Part shown: positions 9,854 to 21,125 of the stretch, one piece after another | Layout: the number at the start of each line of letters is the position of its first letter | Position numbering within the stretch: position 1 is the first letter of the stretch | NCBI RefSeq assembly: GCF_000497755.1 | Contig: NZ_AYOD01000006.1 | Coordinates: 1-64,000, forward strand | DNA length: 64,000 bases | From: Aliihoeflea sp. 2WW | GTDB taxonomy: Bacteria > Pseudomonadota > Alphaproteobacteria > Rhizobiales > Rhizobiaceae | Direction of reading: 5' to 3' | Translations under genes and position numbers: made by a program | Notes under the pieces: generated by a model | Seen by the model: the letters and a program-made list of their open reading frames with translations, nothing else | What the model was told of the DNA's origin: nothing | Databases searched by the model: none

Positions 9854-11755
9854 TCACGCGTCCTTCTTCGCCGTCGGCGCGACGCGCAAATGCAGTTCGC
9901 GCAGTTGCTGCGGCGTTGCCGGCGACGGAGCGTTCATCAGCAAGTCCTGCGCCTGCTGGTTCATCGGGAACATGGTCACTTCGCGCAGGTTCTTGGCGCC
10001 GACCAGCAGCATGACGATGCGGTCGATGCCTGCCGCCATGCCGCCATGTGGCGGCGCGCCGTACTGAAACGCGCGATAGAGGCCGCCGAAGCGCTCCTCG
10101 ACCGTCTCTCGGCTGAGTCCGACCATCTCGAATGCCTTGACCATCGTCTCCGGCAGGTGGTTGCGGATGCCGCCCGACGCGATTTCGAAGCCGTTGCAAA
10201 CCATGTCGTACTGAAACGCCTTTAGCGCCAACGGGTCATCGCCCTGCAAGCCTTCCATGCCGCCCTGCGGCATCGAGAACGGGTTGTGGGCGAAGTCGAT
10301 CTTCTTCTCGTCCTCGTTCCATTCGAAGAACGGGAAATCGACGATCCAGCACAGTTCGAACCGGTCGCGGTCGACGAGGTTCAGTTCCTCGCCAGCCCGC
10401 GTGCGCGCGGCGCCCGCGAAGGAAACGAACTTCTTCGGATCGCCGGCGACGAAGAAACATGCGTCGCCGTCGTCGAGGCCAAGCTGCTGGCGAACGGCTT
10501 CGGTGCGCTCATCGCCGATGTTCTTGGCGAGCGGGCCGGCGCCTTCGAGCTTTTTTGCCGAAGCCTGTGCAGCATCTTCTTCTCGTTTCCGCTTCGCAAA
10601 CGCGGCATTGCTATCGAACTCGTTGAACTCCTCGTTCGATATAGCCAACGGGTTCTCAGGCTTGCGCCAGAAAATATAGCCAAGCCCAGGCTGACCCTCG
10701 CTTTGCGCCCATGAATTCATGCGATCACAAAAGGCTCGACCAACCTTCTCCTCGCGATGCTTGACCGGTATGGCCCAGATTTCGGCCTTCGGATCGTTGG
10801 CGAGAATGTTCGCGAAGACCTTGAAGCCCGAGCCGCGGAAATGGTCCGACACGTCCTGCATCTCGATCGGATTGCGTAGATCCGGCTTGTCGGAACCGTA
10901 TTTGCGCATGGCTTCGTCATAGGCGATGCGCGGGAATTTCTGCGTCACCGGCTTGCCGTTGGCGAAGGTCTCGAACACCTGACGCAGCACAGGCTCCATG
11001 GTCGCAAGCACGTCTTCCTGCTCGACGAAGCTCATTTCCAGGTCGAGCTGGTAGAACTCGCCCGGCAGGCGGTCGGCGCGCGGGTCCTCGTCGCGGAAGC
11101 AGGGTGCGATCTGGAAATAGCGGTCGAAGCCCGACACCATGATCAACTGCTTGTAGATCTGCGGGGCCTGAGGCAGCGCGTAGAACGTGCCCTCATGCAG
11201 GCGCGAGGGCACAAGGAAATCGCGCGCGCCTTCCGGCGAGGAGGCCGTCAGGATCGGCGTCGAATATTCGGTGAAGCCGACATCGGCCATGCGCTTGCGC
11301 ATTTCCGCGATGATCTTCGTGCGCTGCACGATGTTGCGGTGAAGCGTCTCGCGGCGCAGGTCGAGGAAGCGGTATTTGAGGCGGATGTCCTCTGGATAGT
11401 CCGGCTCGCCGAAGACCGGCAGCGGCAGTTCCTTCGCCTTCGACAGGACTTCCATGTCGCGCGCGAAGATCTCGATCTCGCCGGTCGGCAGGTTCGCGTT
11501 GACCGTCTCGTCCATGCGCGCCTTGACCACGCCGTCGACGCGGATCACCCACTCGCCGCGCACCGTCTCGGCGACCTTGAAGCAGGGCGAATCGGGATCG
11601 GCGACGATCTGCGTCAGCCCGTAATGGTCACGCATGTCGATGAACAGCAGCCCGCCATGATCTCGCACGCGATGCACCCAGCCCGACAGGCGCACATTCG
11701 CGCCGACGTCGCTCTTTCGAAGTTGCGCGCAAGTGTGGCTGCGATAGGCGTGCAT
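9854..11755 (-). CDS. aspS: Aspartyl-tRNA synthetase
   Basis: Class IIb synthetase that charges tRNA with aspartate; many Alphaproteobacteria use a non-discriminating form that also supplies Asp-tRNA(Asn) for amidation, which cannot be decided here. The product has 633 residues: an N-terminal OB-fold anticodon domain (1 to about 105), motif 2 around [10 protein letters not shown], the bacterial GAD insertion at about 300-430, and motif 3 near GIDRIVMLL. The start at 11755 (MHAYRSH) is supported by GGAAGAAA just upstream; the open frame extends 31 codons further without family similarity. Confidence 0.95.
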   Translation of the reverse strand: MHAYRSHTCAQLRKSDVGANVRLSGWVHRVRDHGGLLFIDMRDHYGLTQIVADPDSPCFKVAETVRGEWVIRVDGVVKARMDETVNANLPTGEIEIFARDMEVLSKAKELPLPVFGEPDYPEDIRLKYRFLDLRRETLHRNIVQRTKIIAEMRKRMADVGFTEYSTPILTASSPEGARDFLVPSRLHEGTFYALPQAPQIYKQLIMVSGFDRYFQIAPCFRDEDPRADRLPGEFYQLDLEMSFVEQEDVLATMEPVLRQVFETFANGKPVTQKFPRIAYDEAMRKYGSDKPDLRNPIEMQDVSDHFRGSGFKVFANILANDPKAEIWAIPVKHREEKVGRAFCDRMNSWAQSEGQPGLGYIFWRKPENPLAISNEEFNEFDSNAAFAKRKREEDAAQASAKKLEGAGPLAKNIGDERTEAVRQQLGLDDGDACFFVAGDPKKFVSFAGAARTRAGEELNLVDRDRFELCWIVDFPFFEWNEDEKKIDFAHNPFSMPQGGMEGLQGDDPLALKAFQYDMVCNGFEIASGGIRNHLPETMVKAFEMVGLSRETVEERFGGLYRAFQYGAPPHGGMAAGIDRIVMLLVGAKNLREVTMFPMNQQAQDLLMNAPSPATPQQLRELHLRVAPTAKKDA

Positions 11756-11884
11756 GGGAGTTTCTTCCGAATTCTGGCTGGCAACGAGGGATGCCCTGGG
11801 CACCCCGAAAATCGGCGCGACAAGCGCACGCAGTGTCGCTTTTGTCAAGTTTTGCCGGTCGTCGGTATGGTTGAGCAGATCAGC

Positions 11885-12175
11885 TCAAAGGTCCAGTCCG
11901 TGCAGGCTTCGGGCGTGAACGACCGCGACGATCACGATGCATTCGTTTTCCTCGACGTAGAAGATGACGTGACTGCCGTGTTCATGCCGGCGAAGGCCAT
12001 TGCGAATGGAATCAGCGCGGCGGCCCATCTTGCGAAACTCGGAGAGCATCGCGAACTTCTCGTCGAGCTCGGCTTGATACTTGTCCGACTGCATCACGCC
12101 AAAGCGCTGATAGCCTTCTATGGTGATGTCGATGAGATCTTGCGTGGCGCGTTCGGAAACAATGAACCTAGTCAC
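11885..12175 (-). CDS. parE: ParE/RelE-type toxin
   Basis: Probable type II toxin of 96 residues with the compact RelE/ParE fold pattern: N-terminal beta strand (RFIVSERA), two helices with a YQ..LDEKF...SEF segment, and C-terminal strands HVIFYVEE and IVIVAVVHARS. The terminal YRI/VHAR-type strand is typical of ParE, which poisons DNA gyrase. The start is a GTG at 12175 that overlaps the upstream antitoxin stop by 8 nt, the usual coupling in parDE operons. Without a structure, ParE and RelE targets (gyrase or ribosome) cannot be told apart. Confidence 0.82.
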   Translation of the reverse strand: MTRFIVSERATQDLIDITIEGYQRFGVMQSDKYQAELDEKFAMLSEFRKMGRRADSIRNGLRRHEHGSHVIFYVEENECIVIVAVVHARSLHGLDL

Positions 12176-12446
12176 GCAGAATGCCTCGTTCCCGAGCAAT
12201 CTTTTTGGCCTGCGCAAGGCGATCGTCCAAGGTCATCGTACTGATGCCGCTCGCCATTCCCTCGTCGATGATCCGGCGCAACTCCTCCATGCGCACTTCC
12301 TTGTCGCGCTCCGCCTCTCGCTTCTCGCGGTCGCGCCGGATCAGATCGCGGACGTAATCGCTGGAACTGGCGAAATAGCCGGCTTCGAGTTGATCCTCGA
12401 CCCACTCCTTCATCTTCTCCGGCAGGGAAATGGTCATTGTCGCCAT
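12168..12446 (-). CDS. parD: ParD-type ribbon-helix-helix antitoxin
   Basis: Antitoxin of 92 residues. The N-terminal MTISLPEKMKEWVEDQ is a ribbon-helix-helix DNA-binding strand and helix, followed by SSDYVRDLIRRD as the second helix. The C-terminal half is charged and helical and should wrap the toxin. The start at 12446 is chosen because GGAG (12453-12456) lies 6 nt upstream; an ATG at 12458 overlaps that ribosome site and is less likely. It precedes and overlaps parE and should repress the shared promoter. Confidence 0.85.
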   Translation of the reverse strand: MATMTISLPEKMKEWVEDQLEAGYFASSSDYVRDLIRRDREKREAERDKEVRMEELRRIIDEGMASGISTMTLDDRLAQAKKIARERGILRD

Positions 12447-12458
12447 AAGAATCTCCAT

Positions 12459-12500
12459 ATTTGTGAGCGATCATAACAGAGATAAGCAAAATTCACAAAT
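12459..12500 (-). promoter_or_regulatory. parDE promoter with inverted-repeat operator
   Basis: On the minus strand, TTGTGA (12493-12498) and TATGAT (12470-12475) are separated by exactly 17 nt, a good sigma-70-like promoter. The inverted repeat ATTTGTGA (12459-12466) and TCACAAAT (12493-12500) brackets it, with the distal arm over the -35 box and the proximal arm near the expected transcript start. This fits autorepression by ParD or ParDE. Binding is inferred. Confidence 0.6.
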
Positions 12501-12711
12501 AATGTGAAGCACGCTCGCCGCGCAGCTTTGGCGAATCCGAACCGATCCCCATGCGGCACGTTCGCCGTCGACGATCCCCCGTCCACAGTGCAACCGTTCG
12601 AGCCGCTGGCTGCCACGCACGATGCCTGTGGGGTCACCCTCAGGGCCGGATTGGATCATGGCCTCGCGCCGCGGCGCGGACTATAGAACGAAGAACCCGG
12701 CCCGGATTCCC

Positions 12712-13950
12712 ATGACCTCCATCCGCCCTCTCCTTCCCCTGCTCCTCGCCGCCGGCATCCTGCTCGCCGGCAATGGTCTGCAGGGCACGCTGATCGCACT
12801 GCGGGGCCAGGAGGAAGGCTTTTCGACCGGCCTCATCGGCGTCATCGGCGCGGCTTATTTCGCCGGGTTCTTCCTCGGCTGCATGACGATCACGCAGATG
12901 CTGCGCGCGGTCGGCCACATACGCTGCTTCGCCGCACTCGCCGCCCTTGCCGCGAGCGGAACTCTGACGCTGGTTCTGTTCGTCGATCCGGTGCTGTGGA
13001 TCATCGTCCGCTTCATCATTGGCTTCTGCTTTGCCGGCCTCTTCACCGTGATGGAAAGCTGGATAAATTCCAGCGTCGGCAACGAGGCGCGCGGGCGCGC
13101 GACTGCCGTCTATCGCGTCATCGATCTCGTCGGCACGACGCTCTCGCAGTTCATGATCCCACTTTTCGGCATCGAGGGCTTCACGATCTTCGGCGTGATG
13201 GCGATCATGATCACGCTGTCGCTCGTGCCGGTCTCGCTCGGCGACCGCTCGAACCCCAAACCGCCGGTGGAACTGAAGCTCGACCTGAAGAGCGTCTGGC
13301 TGATTTCGCCGCTCGCGTGCATCGGCTCGGCCGTCGCGGGGCTTGCCAACAGCGCGTTTCGTCTCGTCGGCCCGCTCTACGCGCAGTCGATCGGCATGAA
13401 TGTCGGCGAGATCGCGACCTTCATCTCATTGGGCGTCATCGGCGGCGTTGTGCTGCAATATCCGCTCGGGTCCCTGTCTGACCGCTGGGACCGGCGCAAG
13501 ACCCTGCTGCTGACCTCGGCCGCCGCAATGCTGGCCGCGCTCGCGCTCGCGCTGGCGACCGACGCGGGCAGCCTGATCCATTTCGCGCTGATCCTGATAT
13601 TCTCGGCCTTCGCCATGCCGATCTATTCGCTGGCGGCGGCGCACGGAAACGACAATGCGGGCGAAGGCGGCTATGTGAAGGTCGCCGCCGCGCTGATGTT
13701 CTTCTATGCCATCGGTGCCGTGATCGGCCCCCTCGCCTCTTCGGCGCTGCTGACGCAGTTCGGCAATTCGGCGCTCTTCTTCTATCTGGTCGGCGTCTAT
13801 GCGCTCTTCATCTGCGTCACGCTCTACCGGATGCGCGTGCGCGCCGCCCCGCCGCGTGCCGAGCGCGGCCGCTTCACCGCGCTTTTGCGGACCTCGCCGT
13901 TCTTCGCCAAGCTTGCGCACAAGCCGGGCAAGGCCGACAGGCCGAACTGA
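12712..13950 (+). CDS. MFS transporter, YcaD-like
   Basis: Major facilitator superfamily protein of 412 residues with about 12 membrane segments. The loop between helices 8 and 9 carries the MFS motif LGSLSDRWDRRKTLLL, and GRATAVYR lies in the N-terminal half. The organisation resembles the YcaD/UMF1-type group of putative small-molecule transporters; the substrate is unknown. The ATG at 12712 is preferred because the preceding 30 codons are polar and unlike a transporter N-terminus. It is a single gene, followed after 77 nt by rnd. Confidence 0.82.
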   Translation: MTSIRPLLPLLLAAGILLAGNGLQGTLIALRGQEEGFSTGLIGVIGAAYFAGFFLGCMTITQMLRAVGHIRCFAALAALAASGTLTLVLFVDPVLWIIVRFIIGFCFAGLFTVMESWINSSVGNEARGRATAVYRVIDLVGTTLSQFMIPLFGIEGFTIFGVMAIMITLSLVPVSLGDRSNPKPPVELKLDLKSVWLISPLACIGSAVAGLANSAFRLVGPLYAQSIGMNVGEIATFISLGVIGGVVLQYPLGSLSDRWDRRKTLLLTSAAAMLAALALALATDAGSLIHFALILIFSAFAMPIYSLAAAHGNDNAGEGGYVKVAAALMFFYAIGAVIGPLASSALLTQFGNSALFFYLVGVYALFICVTLYRMRVRAAPPRAERGRFTALLRTSPFFAKLAHKPGKADRPN

Positions 13951-14027
13951 GGCGTGTCGAGAATCCGGTTGACGCACGGTCGATCGGCTGTGAATGAGAA
14001 GCAAACGACAGGATAGCCAAGCAAGAC

Positions 14028-15192
14028 ATGCATCTCATTCAGGATCAGGCCGAACTCGAAGCCGTCGTCGCCCAGCTCGAACAGTCGAGCTTCGTCACCG
14101 TCGATACCGAATTCATTCGCGAGACGACGTTCTGGCCGATCCTGTGCCTGATCCAGATGGCCGCGCCCGGCGTCACCGCCTTGGTCGATCCGCTTTCCAA
14201 AAACATCGACCTCGCACCCTTCTTCCGCCTGATGGCGAACGAGAAGGTCATCAAGGTCTTCCACGCTGCGCGGCAGGACATCGAGATCGTCTTCCATCTC
14301 GGCGACATGATCCCGCATCCCGTCTTCGACACGCAGGTCGCGGCAATGGTCTGCGGCTTCGGCGACAGCGTCTCCTACGACCAGCTCGTCCAGCGGATCA
14401 CCGGAACCCGGCTCGACAAGTCGTCGCGCTTCACCGACTGGCGCCATCGCCCGCTTTCCGACAAGCAGCTCGAATATGCGCTCGCCGACGTCACCTACCT
14501 GATCGATGTCTACGAATATCTGCGCGCCGAACTCGAGCGCGAAGACCGTGCGCACTGGCTGACCGAGGAGATGGACGTCCTTACGGCCCGCGAGACTTAC
14601 GATCCGCATCCCGACGATGCCTGGAAGCGGCTCAAGATGCGGGTGCGCAAGCCGCAGGAACTGGCGATCGTGCAGGGCGCTGGCCGCCTGGCGCGACCGC
14701 GAGGCGCGCGAGCGCGACGTGCCGCGCCAGCGCGTCGTCAAGGACGACGCCATTTACGAGATCGCGCAGCAAGGCCCGCGCGACAGCCAGGCGCTCGGGC
14801 GATTGCGTTCGACGCCGAAGGGCTGGGAGCGCTCGTCGACCGCAGCGGCGCTGCTCGAGATCGTCAATCAGGCGCTCGATCTGCCGAAGGAGCAGCTTCC
14901 CAAAATGCCAAAGCAGGTTCACCAGCCGGAAGGATCGGGCGCAGCGGTCGAACTCCTGAAGGTCCTGCTCAAGCTGATCGCCGAAAAGGAAGGCGTCGCG
15001 CCAAAAGTGCTCGCCTCGGGCGACGATCTCGAAAAGATCGCCGGCGAAGGCGAGAATGCTACGGTTCCTGCCTTATCGGGCTGGCGCCGCGAAGTCTTCG
15101 GCGAACGCGCGCTGCAACTCGTGCGCGGCGAGGTCGGCTTGAAATTCGAGAAGCGCCGGGTCGTTGCGTTCGATATCGCCGCCGGCGAATAG
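14028..15192 (+). pseudogene. rnd: Ribonuclease D with a +1 frameshift
   Basis: RNase D is a 3'-5' exonuclease for tRNA 3'-end maturation. The first frame (14028 to about 14674) has the DEDD exonuclease core: VDTEF near residue 27, FHAARQDIE near 83, DTQVAAMV, and the Y...DVTYL motif near 160. At GGG 14675-14677 the frame is lost; dropping one G restores the sequence QALAAWRDREARERDVPRQRV and the HRDC region, ending at 15192. The restored protein would be 387 residues, the normal length. Either a real inactivating mutation or one extra G in the assembly explains this. Without correction the first frame runs on to 15302 with arginine-rich nonsense. Confidence 0.85.
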
Positions 15193-16710
15193 CTATTCGC
15201 CGTCGACCACCAGTTCCATCGGCCGCCCTAGAACCTTGGACAACTGCGCCATGCGCCCGGCGGGGCGCTCTCCCATCAGGCCGGCATGTTCGGCAGGGAT
15301 GACGAGGCAGAGCGTGCCGTCGGGCCGCGTGCGCCAGGTCAGATTCGGAATGATGCCCGGCATCGAGGCCGAGAGCAGATAGACGACGCGCAACAGCGCG
15401 CCGAGAACGCGCGCGCGCTCGACATAATGGGGCGTTGCCAGCGCCCGCATCTCCGGCGAGACGGAGTCCTCGAAGACGCCCTCGTGCCGGAACAGGTTCG
15501 CCAGCGCGATGAAGGCGCGGCCGGGATGGTCGACGCCGATGAACGAGGCGTGGGCGATGATGTTGAGCGACTGCGTGCCGCGATATTCGGGATGCGCGCG
15601 CCAGCCGATATCGGCCAGCAGGCACGCCGCCTGCCGGTAGCGCGAATCCGCTTCGCTTTCCTCGATACCGAAGGCGCTGAAGCTTTTGCCGGTCCATTCG
15701 GCCAGTTCGCGCGAATGGGTGACCGAGCGGGCACGCAGGATCGCCAGTTCCTCGGCCGCCGAGATCAGCGGGTCCTTCTGCTTTTCCTCGTCTGACAGCA
15801 GCGAATAAAGATAGCCCTCGCGCACGCCAAGCGCCGAGACCACCACCTTTTCCGGCTTCATCGAGCGCATGACTTCGAGCAGCGTCGTCGCGCCGTAAGG
15901 CAGGAGCCCGCGCCGGTTCTTGGAAATCCGGTCGATGCCCTTGACCTTGTCGAGTTCGCCGGAAGCCACCTGTTTCAGAAAGTCCGACAGCCCTTCCATC
16001 GGCATTTCGTAATGGTGCATGACGTTGAGGCGGTAGCCGTTCACCATCATGTGGAGGCGGGCAAGGTTTCGCCAGGTGCCGCCGACGCAATAGAAGGTGC
16101 GGCCCTGCCCGGCGCGCAGAAGCTGCGCGCGGATCAGTTCGGTGCGCGCGATCTTGGTCGCGGCCGTTGGCGAGTTCTGCGCCATTTCCTGCAGGCGAAG
16201 CCCGCCGAGCGGCAGTGTGATGCCGTCGCCGATCGTCTCGCCCGAAACGTCGACGAGTTCGAGACTGCCGCCTCCGAGATCGCCCGCGATGCCATCTGCC
16301 GGATGAAAGCCGGAAATGATGCCGAGCGCGGAATAGTAGGCTTCCTGCCGGCCGGTCAGGACCTTGATCTTCGTGCCGAGGATGTCTTCCGCGCGCGATA
16401 TGAAGTCCGGCCCGTTTTCCGCCTCGCGCGCGGCGGCGGTGGCGATGACGTGCAGGCTTTCTGCGCCCGCCTGTTCGGATAGCGCACGGAAGCGGCCGAA
16501 TTCCTCAACCGCGCGGCGTACGCCATCGGGGTCGAGCTTGCCGGTCGTCACGATGCCGCGCCCGAGGCCCGCCAGCATCTTTTCGTTGAAGAGCACGGTC
16601 GGCGAGCGCGCGATTCCTTCATAGATAACGAGGCGGATGGAGTTCGAGCCGATGTCGATGATCGACAGCGGACGCCGGTCCTGCAACCGGCCCTGGGAGG
16701 TGGCGATCAT
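15193..16710 (-). CDS. ppx: Exopolyphosphatase
   Basis: Ppx/GppA phosphatase of 505 residues that releases phosphate from polyphosphate chains and may also act on pppGpp. The actin-like ATPase fold is visible: IIDIGSNSIRLVIYE at about 17-31 (phosphate 1 loop), DLGGGSLELVDVSG near 145 (phosphate 2 loop), and an HD-like C-terminal half. Only 6 nt separate it from the upstream ppk stop, so synthesis and degradation enzymes share one operon. Its stop abuts the convergent rnd stop. Confidence 0.93.
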   Translation of the reverse strand: MIATSQGRLQDRRPLSIIDIGSNSIRLVIYEGIARSPTVLFNEKMLAGLGRGIVTTGKLDPDGVRRAVEEFGRFRALSEQAGAESLHVIATAAAREAENGPDFISRAEDILGTKIKVLTGRQEAYYSALGIISGFHPADGIAGDLGGGSLELVDVSGETIGDGITLPLGGLRLQEMAQNSPTAATKIARTELIRAQLLRAGQGRTFYCVGGTWRNLARLHMMVNGYRLNVMHHYEMPMEGLSDFLKQVASGELDKVKGIDRISKNRRGLLPYGATTLLEVMRSMKPEKVVVSALGVREGYLYSLLSDEEKQKDPLISAAEELAILRARSVTHSRELAEWTGKSFSAFGIEESEADSRYRQAACLLADIGWRAHPEYRGTQSLNIIAHASFIGVDHPGRAFIALANLFRHEGVFEDSVSPEMRALATPHYVERARVLGALLRVVYLLSASMPGIIPNLTWRTRPDGTLCLVIPAEHAGLMGERPAGRMAQLSKVLGRPMELVVDGE

Positions 16711-16716
16711 GCGGCC

Positions 16717-18909
<2,193 letters not shown>

Positions 18910-18972
18910 CTGTTCACCCGGCTCCCGCGCGCCGCGACCGTCGCGACCAATGCCCGTTCCTGCCAGCCTTTT

Positions 18973-18990
18973 GCGACAGTTTCATATCAC
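18973..18990 (-). promoter_or_regulatory. Weak PHO-box-like direct repeat upstream of ppk
   Basis: On the minus strand GTGATAT, four bases and CTGTCGC form an 18-nt pair of heptamers with PHO-box spacing. Only the second half matches the CTGTCAT consensus well. It lies about 65-80 nt upstream of the ppk start. PhoB control of ppk is known in several bacteria, so the site is plausible but poorly supported by sequence alone. Confidence 0.22.
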
Positions 18991-19059
18991 GCATCTTGCA
19001 ATGGTGGGGCCGATGCTGCAAACGCTCAAGGCCTATTCGTACGATCTTCGGAGTCCGTC

Positions 19060-19305
19060 ATGGCCGGCCACGCAATTCCCCATTTCCAAAACGACGAGGG
19101 TCATCCGGTCATCGAGATCGGCGTCAAGGAATTCATGTGCGTCGGCGCGAACCCGCCTTACGACCATCCACACGTGTTCCTCGACATGGGCGACGGCGAC
19201 GAGAAGGTCTGCCCCTACTGCTCGACGCTCTACCGCTTCAATGCAAGCCTGAAGGCCGGCAAGAGCGTTCCGGCGGGCGCGGCCTATCACGAACACGCCG
19301 CTTGA
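19060..19305 (+). CDS. Zinc-finger (zf-CHCC) protein, NDUFS6-like
   Basis: Protein of 81 residues with a CHCC zinc-binding pattern: Cys in FMCVGANPP, His in DHPHV, then CPYC. This family is homologous to the mitochondrial complex I subunit NDUFS6 and is common in Alphaproteobacteria, where it can accompany NADH dehydrogenase. Zinc binding is inferred from the motif; association with complex I is inferred from the family. The start at 19060 begins the conserved MAGHAIPHF; the longer open frame upstream overlaps ppk on the other strand and is not coding. The FAD monooxygenase follows after 1 nt. Confidence 0.85.
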   Translation: MAGHAIPHFQNDEGHPVIEIGVKEFMCVGANPPYDHPHVFLDMGDGDEKVCPYCSTLYRFNASLKAGKSVPAGAAYHEHAA

Positions 19306-19306
19306 G

Positions 19307-20449
19307 GTGAGCGCGGGCCGGCGCGTCGAGATCGCAGGCGCCGGTATTGCCGGCCTGACGGGCGCCCTCTTCCTCGCCCGTGCGGGCTTCGACGTCCAGA
19401 TTCACGAACGCGCGCAAAGCCTCGAGCCGGTCGGTGCCGGGTTGCAGCTTTCCCCCAATGCGACCCGACTTCTCGATCGCCTTGGCCTCCTGCCCGCGCT
19501 TGAAGCGGCATCCGTCGCGCCGCGAGCGATCGAACTTCGCGACGCATGCAGCCTGAAGCCGCTCGCTTCCGTCGCCCTCGGCGATTTCGCCACCAAGCGC
19601 TGGGGGGCGCCCTATCTCGTCATCCATCGCGGCGATCTGCAGCGGATCTTGCTTGATGCGGCGTTGCGGGAACCTCGGATAAGTGTCGGTTTCGGATCGG
19701 ATATCGACCACTCGACACATGCCGATCTGACCATCGGCGCCGATGGCGTCTGGTCCGCGATGCGGGCCCGTATCCCCGGTGCGTCGCCAGCCCGGTTCAG
19801 CGGCCACGTCGCATGGCGCGTGCTCGTCGAAGCCGACCATCCAGCCTTCGCCGACCTCGTCGCCCGCTTGTCGCCGACCAATGTCACCGCGCTTCTCTCC
19901 CCCTCCTTTCACCTCGTCGCCTATCCGATCCGGCAGGGTCGGGCGCTCAATCTGGTCGCGATCATGCCGGGGAATGCCGGTACGGACGACTGGTCGCAGT
20001 CCGTCGCGGACGCCGCGCCATTGCCGGAGGATCGCGTTGGCGCGTTGCGTGACCTGCTCTCGCGCGTACACGGCTGGACGCGCTGGCCGCTTCACGACGT
20101 CGATCCATCGGGCAGATGGGGGGATGCGAGCGGCTTTCTCGTCGGCGATGCCGCGCATGCGATGACGCCCTATGCGGCGCAGGGCGCGGCGATGGCGATC
20201 GAGGATGGCGCGGCGCTGGCCAGCGCCCTCGCCGCGGCGCCCGACATGGCTTCCGCGCTCACCCGCTATGAAGCCGTCCGTCGCCCGCGCCTTGCCCGCG
20301 TTGCCGGTCGCGCGCGGTTCAACCGCTTCGCCTGGCATGCGGCCGGCCCGGTCGCGCTTGCGCGCAACCTCGTCCTGAAGACGCGCAGCCCCGAGCGCCT
20401 CGCGGCGGATTTCGACTGGCTCTACGGGTTCGACGCCGCCGCATTGTGA
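19307..20449 (+). CDS. FAD-dependent monooxygenase, salicylate-hydroxylase-like
   Basis: Single-component flavoprotein hydroxylase of 380 residues. The N-terminal GAGIAGLTGALFLARAG (about 10-26) is the Rossmann FAD site; IHRGDLQRIL and the DG-type IGADGVWS motif follow; GDAAHAMTPYAAQG near residue 282 is the second FAD motif. The substrate is probably a small aromatic or related compound but cannot be fixed. The start is a GTG 1 nt after the zinc-finger gene, so the two are likely co-transcribed. The 3' end overlaps the convergent DUF2459 gene by 28 bp. Confidence 0.82.
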   Translation: MSAGRRVEIAGAGIAGLTGALFLARAGFDVQIHERAQSLEPVGAGLQLSPNATRLLDRLGLLPALEAASVAPRAIELRDACSLKPLASVALGDFATKRWGAPYLVIHRGDLQRILLDAALREPRISVGFGSDIDHSTHADLTIGADGVWSAMRARIPGASPARFSGHVAWRVLVEADHPAFADLVARLSPTNVTALLSPSFHLVAYPIRQGRALNLVAIMPGNAGTDDWSQSVADAAPLPEDRVGALRDLLSRVHGWTRWPLHDVDPSGRWGDASGFLVGDAAHAMTPYAAQGAAMAIEDGAALASALAAAPDMASALTRYEAVRRPRLARVAGRARFNRFAWHAAGPVALARNLVLKTRSPERLAADFDWLYGFDAAAL

Positions 20450-21123
20450 GCATCGACGGACCAGACGAGGCTCACCGGCAGCGGGTTCCACCAGCCGGTT
20501 CGAAAGCCGCCTTCGCGCAATACGCGACTGCTCCATAGATTGCAGCCGACGAGCACGTTGAACCAGCCGCGCGCTTCGTAAAAGCGATCGAACTCGCCAT
20601 AGCCGGCTCCCTCGATCACGTCCGGCCGGCCGGCGGCGTCCGGCACCAGCGTCGCCAGCACCTCGTCGATCATCGCCGTCATTTCCCGCTCGGAGACGTC
20701 GAGGACGACGACACCCTCGGCAGGCAAGGCGATCGACCCGCCTAGCGCTGCGTGGAGCACCGCGCGGTCGAGCGTCAATGCCTTCGCCGCCGGGCCCGGC
20801 TTCAGATCGGCCCAGGTCGGCGTTTCGAGATAGAAGGCGCGTCCGCCCCAGCCGATGACCAGCCAGGCAAGTTCGGGCGCGTCCAAAGGCAGGCCATCCT
20901 CGGCGAGGAAGCCGAACCGGGCCAGAATGTCGGGATCGGCGGGGAAGGCGATGTCGGTGTGGATGGCGTTGGCGACGAGCAGCACCTGCCGTGTCGGCGG
21001 CTCGCCTGCGGGCGCGAAGAGCGGGCGCGGCACGATGGCGCCGAGAACGAAGGCGACCGCGGCAAGGGCCGCGATCGCGAGCATCCCGCGAAGCAGCCGC
21101 ATCCGGCGGCTTCGCGTCGGCAT
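20422..21123 (-). CDS. DUF2459 (TIGR02117-like) protein
   Basis: Protein of 233 residues with one N-terminal membrane anchor or uncleaved signal (about 9-32) after an arginine-rich start. The rest resembles the DUF2459/TIGR02117 family: NAIHTDIAFP, a WGGRAFYLETPTWADL segment, and GCNLWSSRVLREGGFRTGWWNPLP at the end. This family is often annotated as urease-associated, but no urease genes are here, so no role is assigned. Its 3' end overlaps the convergent monooxygenase by 28 bp, and it lies 2 nt upstream of the end of aapP on the same strand. Confidence 0.72.
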   Translation of the reverse strand: MPTRSRRMRLLRGMLAIAALAAVAFVLGAIVPRPLFAPAGEPPTRQVLLVANAIHTDIAFPADPDILARFGFLAEDGLPLDAPELAWLVIGWGGRAFYLETPTWADLKPGPAAKALTLDRAVLHAALGGSIALPAEGVVVLDVSEREMTAMIDEVLATLVPDAAGRPDVIEGAGYGEFDRFYEARGWFNVLVGCNLWSSRVLREGGFRTGWWNPLPVSLVWSVDAHNAAASNP

Positions 21124-21125
21124 CG

